Assembly (NCBI GenBank): GCA_019923695.1 | Contig: JAHXGO010000006.1 | Span: 1 to 33,249, forward strand | DNA: 33,249 nucleotides | Source: Candidatus Liptonbacteria bacterium | Lineage (GTDB): Bacteria; Patescibacteriota; Minisyncoccia; UBA6257; Colwellbacteraceae | Direction: 5' to 3' | Shown: piece by piece, positions 18,114-26,501 of the stretch | Numbering within the stretch: position 1 is the stretch's first letter | How the letters are laid out: each line of letters starts with the position of its first letter | The notes under the pieces: generated by a model | Databases searched by the model: none | What the model saw: the letters and a program-made list of their open reading frames with translations, nothing else | What the model was told of the DNA's origin: nothing | Translations under genes and position numbers: made by a program

Positions 18114-19160
18114 ATGATGAGAATATTCGATAGATTTAGTAAACAGATTGGCGTTGATTTAGGAACAGCCAATACTCTTATTTATCTAAAAGGGAAAGGG
18201 CTGATAATAGATGAACCAACTATTATTGCGGTTAATAACAAAACCGGTCAGATTTTAAATATCGGAGAAGGCGGAAAAAAAATGATTGATCGCGCTCCCC
18301 AGCATATTAGTGTTATTAAGCCTTTAATTAATGGCGTTGTTTCTGATTTTGAGATGACTGAAGAAATTTTAAAACATCATCTTAATAAATTAAGCGGAAG
18401 TTTTTTCTATCGTTACGGTTTAGGAGTTATCTCTGTGCCAAGTAATTTAACGGAGGTTGAAAGAAAGTCGGTTGAAGACGCGGCAATCGGCGCCGGACTT
18501 TCAAAGGCTTATTTAGTGGAAAGCCCTATTGCCGCCGCTTTAGGGAATCGTCTGCCTATTGAAGAACCAATAGCCAGTATGATAATAGATATTGGCGGCG
18601 GCACAACCGAACTGGCAATTATATCAATCGGCGGCGTTGTTATTTCAAAAAGTTTAAAAATCGCCGGAGATAAATTTAATGATGATATTATTAGGTTTAT
18701 TAAAGATGAATTTAAACTTGCTATTGGAGAACCAACAGCCGAAAGGATTAAAATTACCATTGGCTCTGTCCTCCCTTTTGACGAAAAATTAGAAATGGGG
18801 ATTAAAGGAAGAGATCTTGCAAGCGGTTTACCTAAAGAAATTATTGTTAAAAATTCTCAAATAAATAGCGCCATTTCCAAATCAGTAAAAACTTTGGCTG
18901 AAGCTGCTAAAAACTTGATTGAAGAGGCGCCGCCCGAACTGGTTGGAGATATTTTAGAAAACGGAATTTATCTTTGTGGAGGAGGTAGTTTGCTTAGGGG
19001 TATAGATAAGCATATAGAAAAAGAAGTTTTCGCTAAAACTATTTTAGTTGGTGATCCTTTAACTTGCGTTATTAGAGGATTGGGAATGATTGTTGAAGAT
19101 TTTCAAAAATACGAAAAATTGTTAAACAGTCAACCAAGATCAAGAGAGATAAAAATTTAG
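18114..19160 (+). CDS. mreB: MreB/Mbl family actin, paralog 2
   Basis: IGVDLGTANTLIYLKGKG, IIDIGGGTTELAIIS, IGEPTAERIKITIGS; followed by mreC. Confidence 0.92.
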   Translation: MMRIFDRFSKQIGVDLGTANTLIYLKGKGLIIDEPTIIAVNNKTGQILNIGEGGKKMIDRAPQHISVIKPLINGVVSDFEMTEEILKHHLNKLSGSFFYRYGLGVISVPSNLTEVERKSVEDAAIGAGLSKAYLVESPIAAALGNRLPIEEPIASMIIDIGGGTTELAIISIGGVVISKSLKIAGDKFNDDIIRFIKDEFKLAIGEPTAERIKITIGSVLPFDEKLEMGIKGRDLASGLPKEIIVKNSQINSAISKSVKTLAEAAKNLIEEAPPELVGDILENGIYLCGGGSLLRGIDKHIEKEVFAKTILVGDPLTCVIRGLGMIVEDFQKYEKLLNSQPRSREIKI

Positions 19161-19172
19161 TTTAAACTTCGT

Positions 19173-19910
19173 ATGTTCTTACCCGCAAAAAAGGGCCTTA
19201 AAGATATATTAATCTACTTTATTTTAGGGGTTTTCGCTTTTTTTGTTTTTTTTGCCGGTGAAAATATTATTAGGTTTAAAAACGAAATCTTTGAGCCGAA
19301 AAGACAGGAGGAAATAATTAATATTCTTTCTCAAAAAAATAAGGAACTTGAAGCTGAAATTTTTAAGCTGCAAATTAAATTACCGGAGAGAAAAATTGAC
19401 TATCAACGAGCCAAAGTTTATTCTAATTATCCGTTTTCTAATAAATCGGAAATAGTTATTGATATTGGAAGCTTGTCTGGAATTAAGGAGGGATCAGCCG
19501 TAACCGCGGATGGAAAAAATTTAATCGGAAAAGTTAAAAAAGTTTATAATAACATTAGCGTTGTTCAAACGATTTTTAGCCCTGATTTTAAGATTCCGGT
19601 AAGAATAGGGCTTGGAGAAATTGACGCTCTTTATACCGGCGGATTAAGCCCGAGACTTAGTCTTATAGCGAACCATAGGCTCGATATATCAGAACCCCGT
19701 TCTGCCGTAACAAACCCCGAGCTGGATATAATTAGCATTCAAGTTGGCGAATATGTAGTTTCCGCTTCAAAAGATTTTCCTTATGGTCTTGTTTTAGGGA
19801 AAATTAGAGAAATCACTGCTAAAGGTCGATTTAAAGAGGCAACATTAGAGCCGATTTACGAAATTAAAGATTTAAGAAATGTTTATGTGGCCATCGGTTG
19901 GACTAATTGA
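19173..19910 (+). CDS. mreC: Rod shape-determining protein MreC
   Basis: N-terminal TM and coiled coil, VIDIGSLSGIKEGSAVTADGKNLIGKVKKV. Confidence 0.88.
   Translation: MFLPAKKGLKDILIYFILGVFAFFVFFAGENIIRFKNEIFEPKRQEEIINILSQKNKELEAEIFKLQIKLPERKIDYQRAKVYSNYPFSNKSEIVIDIGSLSGIKEGSAVTADGKNLIGKVKKVYNNISVVQTIFSPDFKIPVRIGLGEIDALYTGGLSPRLSLIANHRLDISEPRSAVTNPELDIISIQVGEYVVSASKDFPYGLVLGKIREITAKGRFKEATLEPIYEIKDLRNVYVAIGWTN
19668..19700 (-). repeat. 28-nt module shared with intergenic 13453-13482
   Basis: tatagcgaaccataggctcgatatatca (mreC) versus tatagcaagccataggttcgatatatca (reverse complement of the intergenic copy), 25/28. Confidence 0.65.
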
Positions 19911-20190
19911 AGGAAGTAGTTTAGTTCTGGCGACAGTTCTTTTTATCGCTTTTTTTATTGGTTTATCCTCTGGTCAAAAAGATTTACGAATAAAAATATT
20001 TCTTATTCTTTTTTCTGTTTTTTTGATAAAATTTAAGCCGGGATTGAGTTTTGAAGATTTCGCTTTTTTTTCAAGCGGGATGCTGGGAATTTTGCTTCAA
20101 AAATACCTAATTTTCAAACCTTATTTAAGTTTAATAATCTCTATCGTCGCCTCTATTATCTTGCTTCATATTTTATTATTTTTATTTTGA
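19879..20190 (+). CDS. MreD-like membrane protein
   Basis: 103-aa multi-TM ORF between mreC and PBP2; synteny only. Confidence 0.55.
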   Translation: MFMWPSVGLIEGSSLVLATVLFIAFFIGLSSGQKDLRIKIFLILFSVFLIKFKPGLSFEDFAFFSSGMLGILLQKYLIFKPYLSLIISIVASIILLHILLFLF

Positions 20191-20194
20191 TTAT

Positions 20195-22021
20195 ATGAAA
20201 AAAAGAATTCAAGGAATAAATTTTGACGAAATCAGCGTTGACGAGCAACGCGGTGAATTAAAAGTTAAAGAATTTCCTATTAAGGACTTTGTTTTTCAAA
20301 TTGCTTTTGGCATTTTTTTCGCGGTTTCTCTTATTGCTATTTTTAGAGTTTTTTCTTTTTGGGCTGTAAGCGGAAGTTTTTATCAAAATCGATCTTTTGC
20401 GAACGTTAATAGAGTTATAATCCAGCCGGCGCCTCGCGGTATTATTTTTGACCGCTATAATAAGCCGCTGGTTGAAAATGTTCCTTCTTTAAATCTTTAT
20501 CTAAAGCCATCTGATTTAATAAAACACAAAGAAACGGAAAAAGTTTTGAGTTTATTAAAAGAAATTGGTTTAAGCGAGGAATCTTTTTATGAAATTTTAA
20601 GAAAAAGAGATTTTCATTCTTTTGATATTATTCTTTTAAAAGAAGATATTTCTAATATTGAAGCAATTAAAATTCAAAGCTCGGGTTTGGATTCTTTAAC
20701 AGTTGGCAGCGATTTCAGACGTTTATTTCATCCTGCTTACAGCCATATTGTTGGTTATGTTAATTTAACGACTAGAGAAGAAGTTATGAGACAATCTCTT
20801 TCTTCAGTTGATGTAGTTGGCCGCTCGGGCCTGGAATTGCAGTACGATAGTGTTTTACGGGGGGAAAATGGAAAAAGAATTATTTATCAAAACGCCATAG
20901 GTGAAAAACTGGGAGAGAGGGTTGTCAGACAACCTAAAAAGGGCAACGATATACATACAACTATTGACCTTGATTTACAAAAATATTTTCATACTCGTTT
21001 TGCTGAACAATTAAAACTTTTGGAAAGAAAAAAAGGGGCAGGAATTATTATTAATCCTAAAAACGGAGAAATTTTAAGTTTAATTAGTTTCCCAAGTTTT
21101 TCTCGTGAAGAAATTCCAAAACTTTTAAGAGACCCTAATCAGCCATTTTTCAATAGAGCTATTTCTGGTGTTTACAGTCCTGGTTCAGCAATAAAGCCAA
21201 TAATCGCTGTTGCCGCTCTTAAAGAGGGGATTATTGGACCAGAAGACAATATTTTTTCTCCCGGCTATATTGAAATTCCTAATCGCTATCAACCAGATAA
21301 TCCGGCTCGATTTTCGGAAATAAATCCGGCTGGCTGGGTTAATGTCCATTCGGCTATTGCCAAGTCTTCTAATGTTTATTTTTATATTGTCGGAGGCGGA
21401 TTCGGCAACCGCAAAGGATTGGGTATAGATAATATTAAAAAATATTTTGAAATTTTTAATCTTGATAAAAAAACCGGTATTGAATTTCCAAGAGAGTCAA
21501 AAGGATATATAGCTTCTTTAAAAGATAGAAAACATTGGCAGGTAGGTCATACTTATCATACTTCAATCGGTCAGGGTGATATCGGAATCACCCCAATTGG
21601 TTTGCTTAATGCTATCGCTTCGATTTTAAATGGCGGAAATCTTTATAAGCCAAATTTAATTCTTGGAAAAGACCCTGTTTTGGTAAGAGAACTTTCTTAC
21701 CCGCAAGGCGGGACAAATCTTCAACCTCAATTAGATGAAGCGACACAGGGGATGATTGACGCTGTTGCAAAACCTTACGGAACTATTCGGGCGCTTTCAA
21801 GATTACCTATAAAAATAGCTGGTAAAACAGGCACAGTTGAAATTGGAGAAGAAGGAAAAATAAACGCTTTGTTTGTAGGATGCGGTCCTATTCCGCTAAA
21901 TAATGAAAATCCGTCAATCTGCGTTATAGTCCTTGTTGAAGACGCAAGACATGAAATTTCAAATACTATTCCGGTGGTTCATGATGTTTTTAGATGGTAT
22001 TATGAAAATAGAATAAAATAA
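20195..22021 (+). CDS. mrdA: Penicillin-binding protein 2 (transpeptidase)
   Basis: APRGIIFDRYNKPLVEN, YSPGSAIKP (SxxK), AKSSNVYF (SxN), AGKTGTVE (KTG). Confidence 0.93.
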   Translation: MKKRIQGINFDEISVDEQRGELKVKEFPIKDFVFQIAFGIFFAVSLIAIFRVFSFWAVSGSFYQNRSFANVNRVIIQPAPRGIIFDRYNKPLVENVPSLNLYLKPSDLIKHKETEKVLSLLKEIGLSEESFYEILRKRDFHSFDIILLKEDISNIEAIKIQSSGLDSLTVGSDFRRLFHPAYSHIVGYVNLTTREEVMRQSLSSVDVVGRSGLELQYDSVLRGENGKRIIYQNAIGEKLGERVVRQPKKGNDIHTTIDLDLQKYFHTRFAEQLKLLERKKGAGIIINPKNGEILSLISFPSFSREEIPKLLRDPNQPFFNRAISGVYSPGSAIKPIIAVAALKEGIIGPEDNIFSPGYIEIPNRYQPDNPARFSEINPAGWVNVHSAIAKSSNVYFYIVGGGFGNRKGLGIDNIKKYFEIFNLDKKTGIEFPRESKGYIASLKDRKHWQVGHTYHTSIGQGDIGITPIGLLNAIASILNGGNLYKPNLILGKDPVLVRELSYPQGGTNLQPQLDEATQGMIDAVAKPYGTIRALSRLPIKIAGKTGTVEIGEEGKINALFVGCGPIPLNNENPSICVIVLVEDARHEISNTIPVVHDVFRWYYENRIK

Positions 22022-22348
22022 ATGTAAGGTTTACAAATAAAATAGAAAATTTTTTGCCAGCTGTTGCCGCTTCAGATAAATTATTTTTGTTCGTTGTTAA
22101 AAGTTTGTCTTAAATATCAAATTTAATTTTTACTTAGTTTCGGACCCAAATAAAGACATTTTCTTATTTTTTCTTAACTTGCTAATTTATAATTTCGTTT
22201 TAATTTACTGACTATGAAAAGATTTTTTGCCGGTTTTATTCTATCTGCTTGTGAGGTCAGATTATTTTAGTTTTTAAAGGTATAAACAGGCAGAACAAAG
22301 TCTAAGTAATGTGTTGTAAACAATGTTGAGATTTCTTACAATAAAAAT

Positions 22349-23074
22349 ATGGCAAAGTTAATTGTTTTCAACTGGAAGAACAAGATTTACAAAACAGAAG
22401 AAGCTTTAAAATTAGCGAGAATTTCCGATTTGAAAAATTCAGTGATTTGTCCGCCGTTTTTTTTATTTAATCAAATTAAACCAATTATTAAAAAATCAGA
22501 ATTGGGAAGTCAAAATGTTTTTTTGTCAGAACAAATTTGTACTGGAGAAATTACAGCCAATACCCTTAAAAATTTAGGCGTCAAATACGCGATTATCGGT
22601 CATTCGGAAAGGCGTTGTTTTCTTAAAGAAGATGATAAACTAATAAATAAGAAAGTTTTAGCTTGTTTTAAAGGCGGGTTAAAATCAATTTTATGTGTAG
22701 GAGAATCAAAAAAAATGAAAGAGAGCGCTATTTTTAATTTCATAAAAAATCAACTGATAAATAATTTAAAGGGAATAAACTCTGATTTAGCTTCAAAATT
22801 TTTAATAGTGGCCTATGAACCAGTTTGGGCAATAGGCGCTGGTAATTATTGTAAGCCAAAAAAAGTTTTAGAAATAATTAAATTTATCAAACGAACCCTA
22901 AGTTCTAAATTTCACATTTTAAATTTTCGCGTTCTTTACGGCGGGTCAGTTGATTCTCAAAATATCGCTGATTTTTTAAAATATAAAGAAATTGATGGGA
23001 CATTAATTGGCGGGGCTTCGGTTAATCCCCAAGAACTTAAAAAAATAGTACAAAAATATGAAAATTTTAAATAA
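22349..23074 (+). CDS. tpiA: Triosephosphate isomerase
   Basis: FNWKNK, AIIGHSERR, AYEPVWAIGAG, LYGGSV, GTLIGGASV. Confidence 0.95.
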   Translation: MAKLIVFNWKNKIYKTEEALKLARISDLKNSVICPPFFLFNQIKPIIKKSELGSQNVFLSEQICTGEITANTLKNLGVKYAIIGHSERRCFLKEDDKLINKKVLACFKGGLKSILCVGESKKMKESAIFNFIKNQLINNLKGINSDLASKFLIVAYEPVWAIGAGNYCKPKKVLEIIKFIKRTLSSKFHILNFRVLYGGSVDSQNIADFLKYKEIDGTLIGGASVNPQELKKIVQKYENFK

Positions 23075-23165
23075 CAAAACTTCTAAAAAAATCAAAGAAG
23101 TTTTGATAAAAATTATAATTATTTTGGGAGCTATAATTATTATCGCTTCTTTGGTCACATATTAA
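23058..23165 (+). CDS. 35-aa single-TM peptide ORF overlapping the tpiA end
   Basis: MKILNNKTSKKIKEVLIKIIIILGAIIIIASLVTY*; basic N-terminus and one TM. Confidence 0.3.
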   Translation: MKILNNKTSKKIKEVLIKIIIILGAIIIIASLVTY

Positions 23166-23180
23166 TTATTTTATAAGGAA

Positions 23181-23374
23181 ATGGAAAAGGTTTTTTTAAA
23201 AATTTTGGATAATAACACAATAACGGCTAATTTTTACAGCAAGATCGGAAATCCGTTATTTTGAACTATTTTTATGTATATGATGTCGCAGATAAAATTA
23301 AAACTTTTGGGGAAAAAGAAATTATAAAACGAATATTATTGAAAATAATCCGAAACTGGCGGAAAAAATAATAA
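23181..23374 (+). pseudogene. Possible decayed ORF remnant
   Basis: SD-like aagga before ATG at 23181, MEKVFLKILDNNTITANFYSKIGNPLF*, then YFYVYDVADKIKTFGEKEIIK and NIIENNPKLAEKIINKL in shifting frames. Confidence 0.25.
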
Positions 23375-23382
23375 ATAAACTA

Positions 23383-24537
23383 ATGTCAATTTTACTTTTG
23401 AGAACTAATTTAGATTTTCAGCCGGAAGAATTTTCTTCTTCATTAAGGGCAAAGAATTTTATTTCCGCCATTAAATTATTTGGCAGAAAAAACAAAATAG
23501 TTGTTTTAAGCCATCGGGGAAGGCCGAATTTGTCCCGCAAGCTTTCTTTAAATCCCTTTGTAAAACCGATTTCCGATTCATTGGGTTATCCGTTGGCTGT
23601 AGGTCATCCGTTGGCTGTAAAAAAAGCTGTAAAAAAACCGGTTTATTTTATTGATGTTAAAAAAGTGGGTTTTATAAAAACTAAAAACCAAATTAAAAAC
23701 TCGGCTAATGGAAGCGTTTTTTTGCTGGAAAATTTGCGTTTTTTCCCCGGTGAAGAAAAAAATAGCAGGGGATTGGCTAAAAATCTGGCTTCTTTAGGAG
23801 ATATTTATATAAACGATGATTTTGCCAGCTCTCATCGAAAACATGCGTCTTTGGTTGCGATAACCGAATTTTTGCCTTGTTTTGCCGGTCCGAGTTTAAT
23901 GAGAGAAATCAACGCCTTAGGAAAAGTTTTAAAGAAAACTAAAAAACCTTTTGTTGTTATAGTCGGCGGAATAAAAATTTTGGATAAACTTCAAATAATC
24001 CAAAATTTTATTCGCCGAGCGAATTTTGTTTTAACCGGCGGGGGAGTGGCTAATACTTTTTTAAAAGCAAAAAACATAGATATTGGGAATTCATTATTTG
24101 AAAAATTAATGGTTAAAAAAGCGGGGTCTTTGATTAATTCTTCTTTAGGCAGAAAAAAAATTATACTGCCGCTTGATTTTAAAAAAGAAAAAAACCGAAA
24201 TTTAGATATTGGTCCGAAAACTATTAAAAAATACGCGGAAATTATTAAAGAGGCGCGAACTATTATTTGGGCCGGGCCAATGGGCTACATTGAAGATAAA
24301 CGATTTATCAAAGGCACAAAAACGATTATCAAAGAAATTATAAAAAGTCGCGCTTTTTCAATTATTGGCGGCGGTGAAACCACTTCAGTTATGCCAAAAA
24401 TCAAAAATCAAAAGTCAAAAGTTTTTATAAGCGCTGGCGGCGGCGCAATGTTAGAATATTTGGCAGGTAAAAAAATGCCGGCAATTGAAGCTTTAAGAAA
24501 AAATGGTAAAATTTTTACATATAAAAATAAAAAATGA
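23383..24537 (+). CDS. pgk: Phosphoglycerate kinase, divergent
   Basis: VVLSHRGRPN, LLENLRFFPGEEKN, ASLGDIYINDDFASSHRKHAS, LDIGPKT, WAGPMG, GGGETTSVM. Confidence 0.88.
   Translation: MSILLLRTNLDFQPEEFSSSLRAKNFISAIKLFGRKNKIVVLSHRGRPNLSRKLSLNPFVKPISDSLGYPLAVGHPLAVKKAVKKPVYFIDVKKVGFIKTKNQIKNSANGSVFLLENLRFFPGEEKNSRGLAKNLASLGDIYINDDFASSHRKHASLVAITEFLPCFAGPSLMREINALGKVLKKTKKPFVVIVGGIKILDKLQIIQNFIRRANFVLTGGGVANTFLKAKNIDIGNSLFEKLMVKKAGSLINSSLGRKKIILPLDFKKEKNRNLDIGPKTIKKYAEIIKEARTIIWAGPMGYIEDKRFIKGTKTIIKEIIKSRAFSIIGGGETTSVMPKIKNQKSKVFISAGGGAMLEYLAGKKMPAIEALRKNGKIFTYKNKK
23590..23625 (-). repeat. Two 18-bp repeat units in-frame in pgk
   Basis: CCGTTGGCTGTAGGTCAT / CCGTTGGCTGTAAAAAAA. Confidence 0.7.
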
Positions 24538-25418
24538 TGAAAATAAAAAAGGGAGAAATAGCAATTATTTATCACAGAAATTGTCTTGACGGCTTTGGAG
24601 CTGCTTGGTCTGCTTGGAAAAAATTTAAAAATAAAGCTGTTTATTTATCGGCTGAACATCAAGTTAATAATGCGGCCATTGATAATTTGACTGGTAAAGA
24701 AACTATTTATCTGCTTGATTTTGGTTATCAAACAACCGATAAAATTAAGCAATTAACGAAAAATAACCAAAATGTTATTTTAATTGACCACCATATGAGT
24801 CAAAAACCATTTTTACCTTTTTATACTAAATCAATTTATAATGAAAATCATTCTGGCGCAGTGTTGGCCTGGCAATATTTTCATCCGAAAAAACCCTTGC
24901 CAAAACTTCTTAAATATATTGAAGATTATGATTTGTGGAAATTTAAAATACCCCATACTAAAGAATTGATGGCGTGTCTCGATGTTCATAAAATGGATTT
25001 TTCTTTTTGGCAAAAAATCGTTCGTGATTTTGAACTGGCTAAAACTCGTCGAAAGTATCTGGAAGAAGGCAGGATTATTATTAAATATCAAAATCAGATT
25101 ATTAAGCGATTAATTAATTATGCGGAAAAAATTTCCTTTGCTGGATATTCGGCTTTAGCCGTTAATTCGCCAATTTTAGTTTCTGAAATAGGTAATTTAC
25201 TTTCTCAAAAAAGTAAAACTTTTGCTGTTGTTTGGCGATACAAAAAAGGAGGGATAGAGGTTTCCTTGAGATCATCGGCTGGCCAAGTTGATGTTTCGCG
25301 AATAGCCGCAAAATATGGCGGTGGCGGGCATCAAGCAGCTGCCGGATTTATGATTTATCCGAATAAAAAATTATCTTCAAAAAATAATCTTAATTTTCTA
25401 TGGAGAAAAACAAAATAA
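24534..25418 (+). CDS. DHH family phosphoesterase
   Basis: IIYHRNCLDGFGAAW, LLDFGYQ, VILIDHHMSQK, AAKYGGGGHQAAAGF. Confidence 0.9.
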   Translation: MMKIKKGEIAIIYHRNCLDGFGAAWSAWKKFKNKAVYLSAEHQVNNAAIDNLTGKETIYLLDFGYQTTDKIKQLTKNNQNVILIDHHMSQKPFLPFYTKSIYNENHSGAVLAWQYFHPKKPLPKLLKYIEDYDLWKFKIPHTKELMACLDVHKMDFSFWQKIVRDFELAKTRRKYLEEGRIIIKYQNQIIKRLINYAEKISFAGYSALAVNSPILVSEIGNLLSQKSKTFAVVWRYKKGGIEVSLRSSAGQVDVSRIAAKYGGGGHQAAAGFMIYPNKKLSSKNNLNFLWRKTK

Positions 25419-25825
25419 AAATTTTTTGCGACGGCGGAAGCCGCGGTAATCCCGGGCCGGCAGGTATCGGGATAATTATTGGAGATAAAAAATACGGGGA
25501 ATATATCGGAGAGGCGACTAATAATATTGCCGAATATAAAGCGGTTATTTTTGCTTTAAAAAAAACTAAACAACTTTTGGGAAGAAAAAAATCAGCTGAA
25601 GCGGATTTAGAAATAAGGGTTGATAGTGAGCTTTTATTTAAACAAATGAACGCCGAATATAAAATTTTAGATAAAAAACTTCAACCTCTTTTTATTGAGG
25701 TTTGGAATTTAAAACAGGATTTTAAAAAAGTTGAATTTATTCAAATAAAAAGAGAAGATAACGCGGAAGCTGATTTATTGGTGAATAGAACTTTAAATAG
25801 TTTAAAATCTTCTTTATTTTCTTAA
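25400..25825 (+). CDS. rnhA: RNase H type I-like
   Basis: IFCDGGSRGNPGPAGIGIII, TNNIAEYKAVIFAL, RVDSELL, REDNAEADLLVN. Confidence 0.88.
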   Translation: MEKNKIKIFCDGGSRGNPGPAGIGIIIGDKKYGEYIGEATNNIAEYKAVIFALKKTKQLLGRKKSAEADLEIRVDSELLFKQMNAEYKILDKKLQPLFIEVWNLKQDFKKVEFIQIKREDNAEADLLVNRTLNSLKSSLFS

Positions 25826-25865
25826 TTTTGCACAAAAACTTTTCTTTGGATTATTTTACAATCAT

Positions 25866-25997
25866 AGCAAATCGCGGGTTTGATATGCTAAAACATTATT
25901 TCTTGGTTAGAAATTGTCCATTGGTCAGAAATAACCTTTTGGCTATAGGTTGTTTTTCAGCCATAACGAATGATATGTCGCTCAATATATCAAATTT
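25866..25997 (-). repeat. Best-preserved modular repeat: head, four 18-bp units, tail
   Basis: Units ttcttggttagaaattgt / ccattggtcagaaataac / cttttggctataggttgt / ttttcagccataacgaat (25900-25971), tail gatatgtcgctcaatatatcaaattt. Confidence 0.8.
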
Positions 25998-26029
25998 GGG
26001 ACATAATAAAAAATAAAATTTATATTATT

Positions 26030-26463
26030 GGTAATTCATAAGCCGGATTCTGTTCCCTACCTTATTTTTGCCGATGATGCTTATAAACATCATCAATTAA
26101 AATGAGATGGGGCGACGATAATTTATCTGGGCCATTGATTACTCGCAGGCTCAAGCGGCACTCTCCGATAAAATATCGGAGCGCGGCCTTGCACCCCGTA
26201 AGGATTTAGCCGTTTCACCCTTTGCATTACTGCAGAGGATTACCCTGTAAAAACAGGGTCTCTTAACCCTTTCGGATTTTGACGTCTCTGTTCGCACCTC
26301 TACCCAACTCTTTTTGAAGAGAAAGCCGGGCGGCGGCTGTTAGCCGATACGTTTCTTTATTTTATTTTTGTTAAAGAAGGTGTCCGGACTTTCCTCTCCT
26401 CGTCATTTTTATAAATTATTAAATAAATATAAAAACAGCAAGGAGCTATCGTCTGAATTACCG
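26030..26463 (-). ncRNA. rnpB: RNase P RNA (bacterial)
   Basis: Minus strand has GAGGAAAGTCCGGACACC near the 5' end and ACAGAATCCGGCTTATGAATTACC at the 3' end; P1 ggtaattca/tgaattacc closes it. Confidence 0.95.
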
Positions 26464-26501
26464 GTTAAAAATTATAATATTTTATGTAAAATGTCAAATA
26501 A

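Noticed and set aside
18509-18760. Minus-strand ORF in mreB2 (and the similar one at 15087-15302 in mreB1)
   Set aside because: Antisense shadows of conserved MreB motifs.
24400-24422. atcaaaaatcaaaagtcaaaag in pgk as a repeat element
   Set aside because: Short simple-sequence run with no match to the modules described.
25866-25997. CRISPR interpretation of the 18-bp array
   Set aside because: Units are directly adjacent and degenerate, with no spacers and no cas genes.
25828-26016. 62-aa ORF MHKNFSLDYF...
   Set aside because: Mostly made of the 18-bp repeat array read in its open frame; it reflects the repeat, with no sign of being a gene.
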